Below are positions 1 to 11,345 of a stretch of DNA of 64,000 bases, piece after piece. The position numbers were made by a program, and so were the translations under genes. Every line of letters begins with the position of its first letter. Position 1 is the stretch's first letter. Location: assembly GCA_032622095.1 (NCBI GenBank), contig CP136065.1, positions 220,142,151 through 220,206,150 of the forward strand, read 5' to 3'. Below the pieces are notes generated by a model. It had not been told where the DNA came from, searched no databases, and was given only the letters and a program-made list of their open reading frames with translations. Source of the stretch: Siphonodentalium dalli. Taxonomy: Eukaryota > Mollusca > Scaphopoda > Gadilida > Siphonodentaliidae.

Positions 1-1046
1 TGCCCAATTATATTTTTGTTCATTGCCTGCCTATATTCTGAAGTCAGATGTGGAATTATCTTAATATATATATATATATATGAGTGTAGTCTGATGGAAA
101 ACTGACCTCAAAATATGAGTTTATAGGCATGGGTGCTGTATGGTTTTATCACAGGTGCCGTGGGTGTTGGGCTGTCTCCATGCCCTTAAAACCCTGGAAT
201 TAACTGAGGAGCCCAAACTTTTGCAAATCTTCTTATACTGATTCCGATCTTTCCAAAAACACTAAGATATACATGTACCTAGTAGTTGATACATATAATG
301 GGTCACAGGGCCCAATTTGAAGTTAAATATACCAATTTGACGATTAATTAGAGACCCAAATATTCCCCTCTCCCTGACCAAAGCCCAAAATCCCAATTAG
401 ATGCCCAACAATTTTTTCTCCCATTGCCTTTATATATTCTAGCGTCAAATGTGGAGTAATTTTGAGAATGGGTATAGTCTGAAAGAGATCTGATTCAGAA
501 ATATGTTTTCATAGGCACGGGTGCTGTATATTTTTTTCATGGGTGCTGTGGGTGTTGGGCTGTCTCCATACCCTTAAAACCCACTGAGGAGCCCAAACTT
601 TGTGCAAGCCATTTGTATAGATGCATACCTATCCAAAAACCATAAATTTATTAGACTGGTACCCACACAATGTGATACACGGCCCAATAAATGTTAAAAA
701 TACCAATTTGACTATTAATAAACACAAATATTCCCCTCCCCTTGAGCCAAAAATCCTTTCCAGGTGCCCAAATATTTTGATTGATTGCCTGTCTATGTTC
801 TAAAGTCATATGTGGAATCATTTTCACAAATGAGTATAGTCTGAGACTGAGAGAAAACTGACCCCAAATTATGATTTTATAGGAACGGATGCTGAGTAGT
901 TTTATCATGGGTGCTTATCCTTAAATTCAACTGAGAAGCCCAAGCTTTTGCTAATATTTTATATAGGTGCAGACCTATCCAAACACACTAAAAATGGTGG
1001 AAATAAAAACATATAATGGGTTACAGGACCTAATTCAAGTTAAAGT
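1..1046. repeat. Three diverged tandem copies of a ~360-400 bp unit
   Basis: The landmark TGCCCAA followed by a 'CATTGCCT..TATATTCTgAAGTCA' block recurs at about 1, 402 and 765, giving unit lengths of about 401 and 363 bp. Each unit then carries GGGTGCTGTRT, GCCCTTAAAACC (first two units), GAGGAGCCCAAACTTTTGC and 'ATAATGGGTCACAGGGCCCAATT'. The third copy is shortened. A short (AT)n run at about 65-82 splits the first unit. The copies are clearly related but differ by many substitutions and small indels, so the array is old. The first unit may begin left of the window. The small reading frames inside change between copies and look non-coding. Confidence 0.85.
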
Positions 1047-1053
1047 TCCAGGC

Positions 1054-1073
1054 GGGGGGGGGGGGGGGGGGGG
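1054..1073. repeat. 20-nt G homopolymer
   Basis: An uninterrupted run of 20 G sits at the end of the preceding tandem repeat. Other G or C runs of 10 or more occur at 11871-11882, 16356-16365 with 16369-16381, 35883-35896, 38810-38825, 50870-50890 and 54466-54480. Confidence 0.95.
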
Positions 1074-1659
1074 TCTGAAAATTTTTCCAAGCACGTATGA
1101 TGGGGTGGGTGGGTGTCGCTTTAATGGTTCCAAAAAACAGTTTTTTCCATATGCCAAATTTGTTTTCCATTCCTGCTATTGAGTCTTATTTTGATGTGTT
1201 TTGAACAGAAACAGGTCTATATAGTTAATACTAATGCTATACTACATATAGAGGTTATCAGAAGTTGGATCAGTTGCACAATGGCCAACAATAACCCAAA
1301 TTCAACTTGATAGAACTAGACACTGCGCTATTGGAAAAATAAAATTTAATCAGGATTCCATCTACTGATACAACAAAATTAGAATAACTATGCAGAACTC
1401 AGCTGAAAATAAGCAATAAAATGAAAGCACACTTGACCATATGTGACATGGAAATAAAGATATAATAAATAATGGAATAAAATAGACTTTTGACAACGTA
1501 AAACATAAAATCTTAACAAATAAATTGAAGGCCAGCCGGGCCAGCTTGAATAATTTCACATTGTTTTCCATGTTAATGTGGATCAGCTTGTAATGTTAAT
1601 CACAGTAACGAAGATTTTATTGTCACTGATATCGTGAGCAAAAAAGAAGTGAAATTTGG

Positions 1660-3020
1660 CTATACATCCATTTTTAGCTCAACTTTACTTTGTAAAGTTT
1701 GAGCTATTGCCATGGCTTTGTCGTCCGTCGTCCGTGTGTGCGTGTGTACGTAACGCCTCAACAATAGAGGCTACAGGTCGTACCTTTGATCGGATCATTA
1801 TGAAATTTGTCATAGCTGTTGACATCAACATTTGTACCGGAATGATTCATTTTGGGGTCATACGGAAAAAAAACATGGCCGCCAGCGGCCATCTTAGATT
1901 TCAAAGTTCAATCCATTAGCACGGGCTACAGGCCGTACTGTTCGTCTGATCGTCATGAAATTTGTCATGGATGTTAATATTGACATGTAGATGGGAACGA
2001 GTAATTTTGGGGTCATTCGGCCAAAAAACATGGCCGCCAACAGCCATCTTCGATTTTACTCTTTGCATGACTAAATCCTTTAGCACGGGCTACAGGTCGT
2101 ACCTTTAGTCAGATCGTCATAAAATTTGACATGGATGTTAACAATGACATGTAGATGGGAACGAGTCATTTTTGGGTTATTCGGGCAAAAAACATGGCCG
2201 CCAGCAGCCATCTTGGATTTTACTCTTTGTATGACTAAATCCTTTAGCACGGGCTACAGGTCGTACCTTTAGTCTGATAATCATGAAATTTATCATGGCT
2301 GTTGAAATTGAAATGTAGATGGGAACGAGTCATTTTGGGGTCATTCGGACAAAAAACATGGCCGCCAGTGGCCATCTTTGTTTTCAAAATTCAATCCATT
2401 AGCACGGGCCACAGGTCGCACTGTTCGTCTGATCGTCATGAAATTTGTCATGGATGTTAATATTGACATGTAGATGGGAACGAGTAATTTTGGGGTCATT
2501 CGGCCCAAAAACATGGCCGCCAGCAGCCATCTTGGATTTTACTCTTTGTATGACTAAATTCTTTAGCACGGGCTACAGGTGGTACCTTTAGTCTGATCAT
2601 CATCAAATTTGTCATGGATGTTAACAATGACATGTAGATTGGAACGAGTCATTTTGGGGTCAATCGGCAAAAACACATGGCCGCCAGCAGCCGTCTTGGA
2701 TTTTACTCTTTGCATGACTAAATCCTTTAGCACGGGCTACAGGTCCTACTTTTAGTCTGATCATCATAAAATTTGTCAAGAATGTTAATAATGACATGTA
2801 GATGGGAACGAGTCATTTTGGGGTCATTCGGCCAAAAAACATGGCCGTCAGCAGCCATCTTGGATTTTACTCTTTGTATGACTAAATCCTTTAGCACGGG
2901 CTACAGGTCGTATCTTTAGTCTGATCATTATAAAATTTGTCATGGCTGTTGATATTGGAATGTAGATGGGAACGAGTCATTTTGGGGTCATTCGGACAAA
3001 AAACATGGCCGCCAGCGGCC
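1660..3020. repeat. Tandem array of 155-bp and 164-bp units, BIV160/pearl-like
   Basis: The unit landmark AGCACGGGCTACAGG starts at 1918, 2082, 2246, 2401, 2565, 2729 and 2893, with a degenerate first unit from about 1763. Steps are 155, 164, 164, 155, 164, 164 and 164. The short type ends TTCAAAATTCAATCCATT and the long type ends ACTCTTTGYATGACTAAATCC. All carry ACATGGCCGCCAGCAGCCAT followed by CTTGGATTTT. A TTTAGCTCAACTTTACTTTG leader and a CGTCCGTCGTCCGTGTGTG microsatellite-like stretch precede the array at about 1672-1750. That layout (leader, TGTCCGTC stretch, ~160-bp core repeats) resembles non-autonomous Helitron 'pearl' elements and BIV160-type satellites of bivalves; this link is from memory of the layout, not from a search. 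The array runs into the assembly gap, so its copy number is unknown. Confidence 0.85.
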
Positions 3021-3120
3021 NNNNNNNNNNNNNNNNNNNNNNNNNNNNNNNNNNNNNNNNNNNNNNNNNNNNNNNNNNNNNNNNNNNNNNNNNNNNNNNN
3101 NNNNNNNNNNNNNNNNNNNN
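3021..3120. other. Assembly gap (100 N)
   Basis: Exactly 100 N, the usual placeholder for a gap of unknown size. It separates the tandem array on the left from a LINE fragment on the right. Reading frames that cross it are not real. Confidence 0.99.
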
Positions 3121-3534
3121 GCATTGACAGAAAAAATGGTAAGCTGATTCAGTTTCAAAACTACCGCATTGACACAGTGGTGATTCTTTCAAGTGATTAA
3201 TAACAAGGTCACGGTTCATGTTGCTGCAACCTAATCTGATACGAGTATGATATATTTGGGCTTTCCTGGAATAACACTGAAGATAAAAATTTGCAATTTT
3301 CGCACGGTCAATGTTTAGTTTACGCTTAAATTCTTCGAGTGTGTTTGACGATTTTATTGAATTCGATAAACTATTCCATGATCGTGCAGCCGAAGGCAGA
3401 AAAGTATTCATGTAAATGTCTCTGTTGCTGCCAGGCGGGTGGATACTAACATGCCTAAAATTGTAACCAGATGAAGTGGAATCGGGAGGAATCATGTTTG
3501 ATAGATAAGACGGAGCTTGGTTACTAGTCTCTTT
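3121..3534 (-). pseudogene. C-terminal piece of a LINE reverse transcriptase (ORF2)
   Basis: On the minus strand an open frame from a TGA at about 3535-3537 down to the gap reads through the classic post-RT part of Jockey/CR1-like LINE ORF2. It has 'APSYLSNMIPPDSTSSGYNF', then 'FLPSAARSWNSLSNSIKSS', 'FKRKLN', 'RIRLGCSNMNRDL' and a closing 'CQCGSFETESAYHFFCQC' zinc-finger-like tail. Such tails follow the reverse transcriptase in many invertebrate LINEs. The RT core is not next to it: a stop cuts the frame at the 5' side and the gap cuts the 3' side. It is a truncated relic rather than a host gene. Confidence 0.8.
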
Positions 3535-3788
3535 TCAGCACATCACACAACTCGCTCAGCAACTACACAAACATCCAACTTAAAGGGACACCTATGTCAC
3601 CCCAGACCCCGTATTAAAGCTAGTGGGCTCTTCCCCATACAGCATCCTTATTCGATTTTTTCCGCGTTCGGACATGACGATTTTCTATGTTCAGATATCC
3701 TCAAATCAACAAATCGTGGGGTGAAGGAAAAGATCACTCGATCTTTTCGACAATCCCGGGCGCTTCGCCCCGAACCACTCTCCTCTCA

Positions 3789-4467
3789 ATGCAACTTCAA
3801 ATTTAATCACACACCTCAATGTAAGGCATGTCCACACCTCCAAATACTGTGTCTAGACTTCTTTATTCCCACCATTATTATTTCACAATATACCACTACG
3901 AACCATCTACCATTAGGCCGTATGACAGACAATGGATTCATTATTGGTAATCCTTATTACTGTTTTATTGCATTTGATGACGTAGTGATAGTGAACTGCC
4001 CTAAGTGTCTTGGGTTACCCATTAAGCTGTATCCCCTAGCCTATTAGTTGTCCAAGTCAATGCTCCCGTTCCAAAATCAATTCGGTTTTTGAAATAGATT
4101 TCCGATTTGGGGGTAAAAAAATATATTTGGCCATATGAAATTGTTTTTGGTCATTTTCCAAAACAATTGACCATTGGCAACGTGAACTCGGGTCTCATTT
4201 GTTTTAGCGTGATGCAGATGGAACTTTTGTTATTAATTGAAAACCGAGTTGAGTATAAACTTTATTAATTATAGCGGTCAAGCGGTCATAGTGTAGGCTG
4301 AATATTGATACATGTGGGTAACGTGACGCGGGGGAGGGTCGTGTGGCAGATGGTGTTGACCCCGATGTCTTAACGGGACGGTTTTGTTGAAATAAGTCGA
4401 TTCATTCAAGATTATTTGGTTTGAAAATTGATACAAATGACTAAATTGATCTACGAATTGTCACCGA
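3789..4467. repeat. Local dispersed repeat, copy A
   Basis: This segment (GCAACTTCAAATTTAATCAC ... CTAAATTGATCTACGAA) recurs at 5806-6607 (copy B) and its right part again at 6608-6790 (copy C). Shared blocks include CTAGACTTCTTTATTCCCAC, AATTGTTTTTGGTCATTTTCC and GATGCAGATGGAACTTTTGT. A 176-codon open frame at 3517-4047 lies across it but is broken by indels in copy B, so it is not supported as a gene. The right edge abuts the TTAA of the next element. Confidence 0.8.
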
Positions 4468-4471
4468 TTAA

Positions 4472-4965
4472 AGGTACGGTTGGCCTTGGCGGTGGGTATC
4501 CTGTGAAAATATTTCCACCCGTCAAAAACCGCCACAAACAGAAAGAACAACAAAATGTAGACAGACTTTGTCCGTATACAAATAAGAAATATCGCATAAA
4601 CAGTATGTTATTGTCATATATTTTACCATTGTTATGTAAACAAACGCATAAAAAGTAACTTTTCTGGTGTTTGTTTATATTATGATGGTAAACATAAAGA
4701 GCGTTCTTTGTTGATGAATTCCTGATATGGAACGAATAAAGAGCGTTTATGCCATTTGTGTGTGATTAGCTAGCAGCATTGTGCTGTCTTATGTAACACA
4801 ATCAGGCTCTTACTTAGGTAAAATATAGTAAATCTTTATGATAACATGCTGTTTACGCGATGATCATGGTATATATGAACGAAACTGTATGCGTTTTAAT
4901 GTTTTTCTGTTTACGGTGATTGGAACAAATATGAATATTTTCGACAATTAAGGCCTCACGTGCCT
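4472..4965. mobile_element. TTAA-flanked MITE, family a, copy 1 (494 bp)
   Basis: The element is bounded by TTAA at 4468-4471 and 4966-4969. Its ends are AGGTACGGTTGGCCTT and AAGGCCTCACGTGCCT, imperfect terminal inverted repeats. A second copy of identical length, also between two TTAAs, is at 15071-15564. TTAA duplication is the signature of piggyBac-type integration. There is no transposase frame, so it is non-autonomous. Inside it carries two 'ATAAAGAGCGTT' motifs and ATTCCTGATATGGAACGAAT, motifs that also occur outside this family. Confidence 0.85.
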
Positions 4966-4969
4966 TTAA

Positions 4970-5748
4970 GTGCTGTAGGCCTGCGATGATTTGGAAGGGT
5001 TTTCAAAGGAACTTACACTCAAGTAGATTAAATTAGCACCAATCAGTTATGGTATTATATAAATTTGGCGCTGCATATTAATATCATACAATATAATAAA
5101 GAATAATAGGCATACGCACGATAAATACATCTTGAAACATCAGAAGATTACAATGGATAGAAACAGCAATAAATATACGATTTGTTGTGTAGAAATCTTG
5201 ATTTGGTCTGATTCGTTCTGCCGGCCGGCTCCGGTTCCTGCGAGTAGCAACTTTCGGTGTGCAAGTTCCGGTCTTCTGATGTGCCGTATTATTTATGCGA
5301 TCAACCCCATAATTACAAAACCCTAGTTGAAAATTGAAATACAAGCTAATTCAACGCAAGTACGTCATAGAAGAATGTGTCGTTGACATTACACGAATTA
5401 AAGGGACACTAATACTAAATTCAATTAATCGAGCGGTTTCTCATCCTCTTTACACGAGGAACGTCGGATACGTGAGCTCGTCGATACTATAGTTTACACA
5501 TTATCTACTTACTTTATCTTCCTTTACTCGGCCTTTTGTGTTTTCGCTGCTGTGTCCGTTCTCAATGTTTTCATTTGGTCCATCTCTTCTCTGCAAATAA
5601 ATCTACATATTAACAATTGTGTTTTGCATGTTACGCATCAAACACCGCCAAATGAATTTGCATAGCTGTATAATTAAATCCACATTTTACGGGTTGAAAA
5701 TTAGTGAATATTTTGTTTTTATTTAACATCTAACATTATATATAATTA
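4970..5748. other. Unique-looking stretch, no gene seen
   Basis: AT-rich sequence with no supported exon or RNA gene. Two overlapping 60-85 codon frames on opposite strands near 5084-5344 have no recognisable protein features. Confidence 0.5.
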
Positions 5749-6607
5749 TAATGACATAAATCCACTTAGCCCAATGCAATAAATATATGTCGACACTGTG
5801 CCAAAGCAACTTCAAATTTAATGACACGCCTCAATGCAAGGCATGTCCATATATCCACAGAGGTCTTCAAAATATATAGGAGATAATGACATAAATCCAC
5901 TTAGCCCAATGAAATAAGTATATGTCGACACCATGCCAAAGCAACTTCAAATTTAACCACACGCCTCAATGTAAGGCATGTCCATATATCCAAATACTGT
6001 GTCTAGACTTCTTTATTCCCACCATTAGTATTTCACAATATACCGCTACCCACCATGAACCATTCAGCATTATGGCAGACAATTGATGCATTAGTGGTTA
6101 TCCTTATTATTGTGTTATTGCATTTGATGGCCCATGATTTGATAGTGAACTGTCCTGAGTCTTGTGTTACCAATTAAGCTGCATCCCATAACCAATTAGT
6201 TTTCCCGGTCAATGTTCCCATTGCAAATATATCAATTTGGTTTTCGAACTAGATTTCCGATTTTCGGGTAAAAAATATTTGTCATATGAAATTGTTTTTG
6301 GTCATTTTCCAAAACAATTGGCCATTGGCAACGTGAACTCATGTCTCATTTATTTTTAGCGTGGTGCAGATGGAACTTTTGTTAATAATTGATCACCGAG
6401 TTGAGTATCAACTTTATTAATTATAGCGGCCAAATGATTGTAGGCTGAATCTTGATACATGGGGGTCGTGTGGCAGATGATGTTGACCCGCGATATATTA
6501 AAGGGAAATTCTCTATTGGATATAATCGATTCATTGTAGCGAGCAAAAATTAAAATGACTGAAAATTGGTACAATTGGATAAATTGATCTATGAAGTATC
6601 ACGGGTT
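5749..6607. repeat. Local dispersed repeat, copy B, with an internal ~133-bp duplication
   Basis: The block AATGACATAAATCCACTTAG to AAAGCAACTTCAAATTTA occurs at about 5750-5822 and again at about 5884-5957, a tandem step of ~133 bp. The second unit then continues collinear with copy A (3789-4467) to about 6607. Point differences and short indels relative to copy A disrupt any shared frame. Confidence 0.8.
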
Positions 6608-6790
6608 AAGATTTCCGATTTTGGGGTAAACATATTTGGCCACATGAAATTGTTTTTGGCCATTTTCCAAAACAAATTGGCCATTAGCAAGGTGAACTCA
6701 GGTCTCATTTATTTGAGCGTGATGCAGATGGAACTTTTGTTATTAAATTATCACAAACTTGAGTGTCAACTTTATTAATTATAGCACCCC
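6608..6790. repeat. Local dispersed repeat, copy C (partial)
   Basis: It starts TTAAGATTTCCGATTTTGGG and repeats the middle part of copies A and B (AATTGTTTTTGGCCATTTTCC, GATGCAGATGGAACTTTTGT, TGTCAACTTTATTAATTATA), immediately downstream of copy B. Confidence 0.75.
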
Positions 6791-7006
6791 GTGTTGACCC
6801 GAGGTAGAATAGGCCTACAGCCCCACTGCGAGGGGTGAGAATCCCCCAATGTGGCACCCTAGAAGTCATGGACGTACTAGGACGGTCGTGTCACGTGAGG
6901 CATCGACCTGCGGATACGACTTAGCTCGTGGTCCTCTTCGGTCCTACATCTCTTCAAGACGGGTGTTTGAGTTGACCCGGCTCAACCAATCGGCTAGTCA
7001 CACCTC

Positions 7007-8221
7007 CCCAGTGTTTCAGATTATATTTTTGTTATATTGTCTACAAAGCATTGCTGGACAATTGAAATCTGTTAAACCAATAAGGAATGGGCCGATAAGT
7101 AGCTCTCTCTTGTCTGAATGTTCAAAGAAAGTTCAATCTGATGCTCTGCTGCAGCTAACAACTATTGCACAAACACCAGTGTTGGTCACTCCTCACAAGA
7201 CATTGAATAGTAGTAGAGCTAGGTTGCGAGCCCGCGATATGGCTGATTCTTCGGCATCAGAAATATTGGCGGAGTTGGCACCACAGGGAGTTACAGAAAG
7301 GGTTTACTAAAACTGCTGATGGACTACGAGTTCCTCTGAATATTATCGTTTGACCTTCAATAGGTGCGAACATCCACCGACATTGAAGGTTGGGTACACG
7401 AAGGTAGATATAAGTACCTATGTTCCAAATCCATTACGATGTTTTAAATGCCGGGGCTATGGCCATGAACTTCGTAAAAGTAAAGGAACCATTTGTGCAC
7501 GCTGTTCTGTTTCTGGTCATGATCATAAAGATTGTACAAATCTGACAAATGTTCGAATTGTCCAGGTTCACATGCTGCAATGGATCATTCATGTCCCATA
7601 TGGGACTATGAATTCAAGATACAAAGATGTAAGGCTGAGAAACATTTATCATATATAGATACTAAGAAAATAGTTGGTGCCAGACCATCAATTTCATAAG
7701 GCACATACTCAGCTGCCGTTTCTAGAAAAAAGTATGTTGATGCCGGCAATCAGACAGAAAGTCAAACAAAACTCGTCAGTATATCACTAGTAACACAAGT
7801 TCAAGAGAATATTACTCCTGTTCCAGAGCCTGTCTCACAGGCAATGGATACAGCTACTGCAGTTTTTACGTTTGGGCCGAAACCAATTAAGGAAGTTGAT
7901 TCCATTGTTCCAAAACAGAAATCTCCAAAATCCGTCAAAAGTTTCGACTCTCAGGAAAACAGGTTGACCTTTGCGTATTCAAATTTCACTATTATGTTTA
8001 ATGAGAAAATGTTAACATGGAGGAAAGGGGACTCCAGGTATGTTGTGTGGAAAGAAGCTGGCATTTGGGCGAAGAATCACCTAAATAGTCAACCACCCGA
8101 TTTTCAACTTAATGAATTTATTAAGATTCACGCCAGATTCAACAGATATTATAAATATCTTATCAATCACTCAGAACGCTTGTTTGACAGCTACATCAAA
8201 TATATGCCGGAGCTTTGTTAA
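7007..8221 (+). pseudogene. LINE ORF1 (zinc-knuckle RNA-binding protein), frameshifted
   Basis: The first frame (about 7007-7310) has the N-terminal region of Jockey-type ORF1 proteins, with 'PHKTLNSSRARLRARDMADS' and 'EILAELAPQGVT'. After a break the frame from 7350 gives 'FNRCEHPPTLKVGYTKVDI' and 'VPNPLRCFKCRGYGHEL'. Knuckle 1 is CX2CX4HX4S, its last Cys replaced by Ser; knuckle 2 (CARC..GHDHKDC) is an intact CX2CX4HX4C. Between about 7536 and 7550 the frame shifts by two, and a third knuckle 'CSNCPGSHAAMDHSCPIW' follows in the new frame. That frame has a stop near 7700 and a C-terminal region (7844-8221) ending 'SYIKYMPELC'. ORF1 binds LINE RNA in the cytoplasm. No endonuclease or RT frame follows, so the copy is dead and lacks ORF2. 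Confidence 0.8.
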
Positions 8222-8465
8222 ATTAAATTATTTATTCTCGCTGATGAATTTTATGCAGGTTTTATATCTTGGCTGTTCTCAAAGCAGTATTGCTGTGTTT
8301 TTTTTATTCTGTTTTATATGTGTTTGCACAACGGTCAGTTTCTTAATGGTTCTGACCCCAATCGGGAACTGATTTGGGTGATTCATCTTTTTTATATATT
8401 TAGTTTCAGTTTAGTCTCATTCACGGTTACGTCTATACAGTTGCTTCGCTTGATTCTGATTCAGT

Positions 8466-8860
8466 TTATCTGTCGTGATGTGGCCCAACATCTAAAACGA
8501 CGTAAACCCTAATTAAACCAAACAACCAATTATATTGGTACCATTTCATGTGTTCAACAGACTCTTCCATGGACCCTGGTCGTTTCCCAATAACATATTC
8601 TCCAGCTTTCACATTATAAGCCCCATGACAAAACCGTATAATCGCCTGCTTAATGGCGAATTCAACTGGGCAATTCCGAAAAGCCCTCCCGGCCAGAGCC
8701 AATACTGACTGACCATTCTTCCATTGATTTGTCAGCCTCTTGTCTAAGCTGACCAACCCGCAGTTGAGTTATCTCCGGTATATCATGTTCAATACATTAT
8801 GAGTCTAACCGTTCTAGAATTCCTTCAACGATAAATTGTGGTGTCTGTGTAACAGGAAAA
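8466..8860 (-). pseudogene. gag-like retroelement fragment
   Basis: The minus-strand frame 8756-8466 reads 'SVLALAGRAFRNCPVEFAIK', 'FCHGAYNVKAGEYVIGKRPG' and 'SMEESVEHMKWYQYN'. This spacing (helical segment, 'FC.G', 'P.smeeA...+.yQy') is like the retrotransposon gag region of Ty3/gypsy-type elements. Upstream on the minus strand (to about 8860) a broken frame continues with 'PVTQTPQFIVEGILERLDS'. No protease, RT or LTR is recognisable nearby, so it is an isolated decayed piece. The family assignment rests on sequence feel only. Confidence 0.4.
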
Positions 8861-8869
8861 GAAATCGCT

Positions 8870-9600
8870 AGCCCCCTTGTTGAGGCATTGAAGTCATTTG
8901 TGCCTCTTCCATTCCTCCGCCATCGCACCCTTTCAGAACACTCACTCTTCTCCCATGACCCCCTACTCTGTTCTGGTTTAAATAATCACGATGGCCATGT
9001 ATGTACCTCTGTAAAAGTTGCACCTCAATGGCATATAGTCCGGTTTCGTGTTTATACTTTGTGTTTTGTCAGTCACCTCTCTGAATTTCAGAACTGAGTA
9101 TTGGGGTATTTATTTTTAACCGGTAACTGTGGTGTATACTTCATTTATGTCGGTGATTGAAATGAAAGGAGATCGGGGGTAGTATTGATTTATTCAATAT
9201 TTATGTTTCTGCAGCTGTATGGGCGCGATGATCGGATGAGATGAAAAGGATCTAATTGGGTATGTTCGTCAAAAGTTATTCCAGTTCAAAGCGCTTAGTT
9301 GCATGCAAAATATGGGACAACTTGTTATTTATCGGTTAAGTGTCATTTGGAATTCACGAATCCACGAATGTATCTTCCTTCGTGCCAGCATTGCCTCTCT
9401 CAGGTGAACTCTGGCTATGTGATACCTATATGCTTGCCTTACACTAACTTCAAATATGGCCACACGGATGCTGTGACGCCTAGTCGTGTCGTACACAAAC
9501 TTCAGATTCGGCCACGCGGATGCGAGTTCTGCGATGATGCCAGTTGTAAATTTAGATGTCAATTGTATAATAACTCAGAAGGATGTCTTCGGTCAAATGC
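8870..9600. other. No gene seen
   Basis: Frames of 69-129 codons exist (8888-9097, 9299-9688) but show no domain, no splice context and an improbable composition. No repeat was recognised. Confidence 0.4.
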
Positions 9601-9603
9601 TAG

Positions 9604-10290
9604 TGGTCCACCACAAGCCATTAGTAGAATAACTGGTTCAGCGCCCGGGAGGGTAATATCAACTAGTTGGAACGGTATATATACGTAGAATGATATTGGT
9701 CAAATTATATTGGGACACCACATTTGTAGAATAACTGATGCCCCGCGCAGAATAATGATGTCAGCTAGTTGGAACACTACCTATGTATATAGTTTGGAAG
9801 TCAGTACCGTTTTGTCCTACAGGCTATTAGAAGCTCATCCTTTTCCTCTTCCTTTGTAACAGGCTGATTATGAAAATTATCTCCTTTATTTCGTAATTAG
9901 GTTTTAAGGACTGTACTTATTTTTCTTCCACAATTGCCCTATCCTTAAAGTTACTTATTTCTTTGATTTCAGATTAATGCAAATGAGAGTGGTACACCAC
10001 AATCCATTTGTAGAATAACTGGTGCCCCGCTCAGGGGATAATGTCAGCTACTAGTAATTGGAACACTACCTCTGGCCATAATATGGAACTCAGTAGATGT
10101 AGAATGCAAAAATCAGTCAAATTATATTGGTACACGACAGTCAATTTGAACAGTAACTGGTGTCGCGTTTAGGAGGAACTAGTTGGAAAATTATCGCTAT
10201 CCAGTTTGGATGTCAGTAGACGTAGAATGCAAAAACGGTCAAATGATATTAGTTCACCACAATCTATGTGTAGGTGTCTTGGCATATTGA
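9604..10290. repeat. Degenerate tandem repeat, ~105-140 bp units
   Basis: The landmark 'ggtMCACCACAAtCCATTtgTAGAATAACTGGT' recurs, diverged, at about 9604, 9705, 9990, 10127 and 10249, each followed by a 'CAGCTAGTTGGAACACTACC' block and 'GTCAGTAGAYGTAGAATGCA'. A unique stretch (about 9800-9970) interrupts it. The array is old. Confidence 0.7.
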
Positions 10291-11037
10291 TCGACTGAAT
10301 ATGGATGAGGACAGTCAACTTGTTCCCTGGATGCTAATTAACAGGTCAAGATATACTTCACAGCAACTCGTTAAGTTGTCATCGGACGCTGTCTGCCACT
10401 CTTGATACGAGCAATTAAGCAGCGCAGTGACGTGTCGTAGACTATTGGCGCATCATTCTGCCCGACCATCTTGGTCAGTTACCATCTGAAATCCCTTTGT
10501 GGTGTCGATGTGCGTGTCTTCTGTGCTGATATAATAAACTGATAATTTGTCGGATGTCTGGCGTTTCTCGGTGAACGTCTTTACCCCACCTCACCGTCAC
10601 TAGAATTTCAAACTTGATCAACACGTAGTGTACATGCGAGCCTGTATTTCTCACCCCAATGGCTACTTTGGATCCGACCTATGGCGTGTATGACTGACCG
10701 TTGCAAGTCGGCAATATAGTAGCGTATATTTATTTCTTGTTTTCTTGCTCCTAATTTACAGCATCACATTACAATCCTGTTGCTGTGCTATTCATATTGT
10801 ACATGTACAGATGTGTAGTACAGAACGAACACAAGAGATGATCAATTTACGAACGTGCATAAACTTTCTTTAGAAATGTACCAATGGCAAAGATTAATAC
10901 GAGTTATTGTCAAACGTATCTGCGTTGTTTCAGCACAAGAAATTAAAGCGCTCATTAAACCAGTGGATGACGAGGCACAATGATTAACCCTCACATGTGG
11001 TTCATTGCGGGAGCTTCGCTGGTGCAGCATTAAAACT

Positions 11038-11108
11038 CCTGTGCCAGTACATTCTCTTATATATGGGAGTCTCCCATAGTGATCCTCGCATATATAAGAG
11101 AATGAACT
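11038..11108. repeat. Hairpin relic of TTAA family b
   Basis: 'GTGCCAGTACATTCTCTTAT' and 'ATATAAGAGAATGAACTGGC' form a hairpin around TCTCCCATAGTGATCC. It is a diverged relative of the core hairpin in the elements at 25824-26036 and 56474-56923, here without their CCCTTTACCCAACA ends. Confidence 0.7.
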
Positions 11109-11270
11109 GGCGTACACAGTCAAGGTAAATATATTTTACTAATTTGGTGTCAAATCTGCCGTGGATCTATACTTAGAACATTAATCATTTATGAACACTG
11201 AATTCCAGTTATACTTTTTCCTGGTTATATTGGTAATGGTGGTTAATCACATGGAAATAAGCTAGTGCTC

Positions 11271-11345
11271 TGCGAAGATTCGATTCGGTGTCGATACCGA
11301 ATCGGATGTTCGATTCGTATATTTTCGAATCGGCCTATTCTTTCC
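11271..11345. repeat. CGATTCGG-rich short repeat, related to 13160-13235
   Basis: The stretch has overlapping copies of GATTCG/CGAATC (GATTCGATTCGGTGTCGAT, ACCGAATCGGATGTTCGATT). A related stretch at about 13160-13235 has CGATTCGGATTCGATGTCGA and CCGATTCGATTCGG. The meaning is unknown. Confidence 0.5.

Noticed and set aside
2891-3200. Open frames crossing the N block
   Set aside because: They are open only because the 100 N cannot encode stops.
3517-4047. 176-codon plus-strand open frame
   Set aside because: It lies over a local repeat whose second copy (5930-6200) has indels that break the frame; no domain is recognisable.
9299-9688. 129-codon plus-strand frame
   Set aside because: It overlaps an opposite-strand frame, has no domain, and runs into a degenerate tandem repeat.
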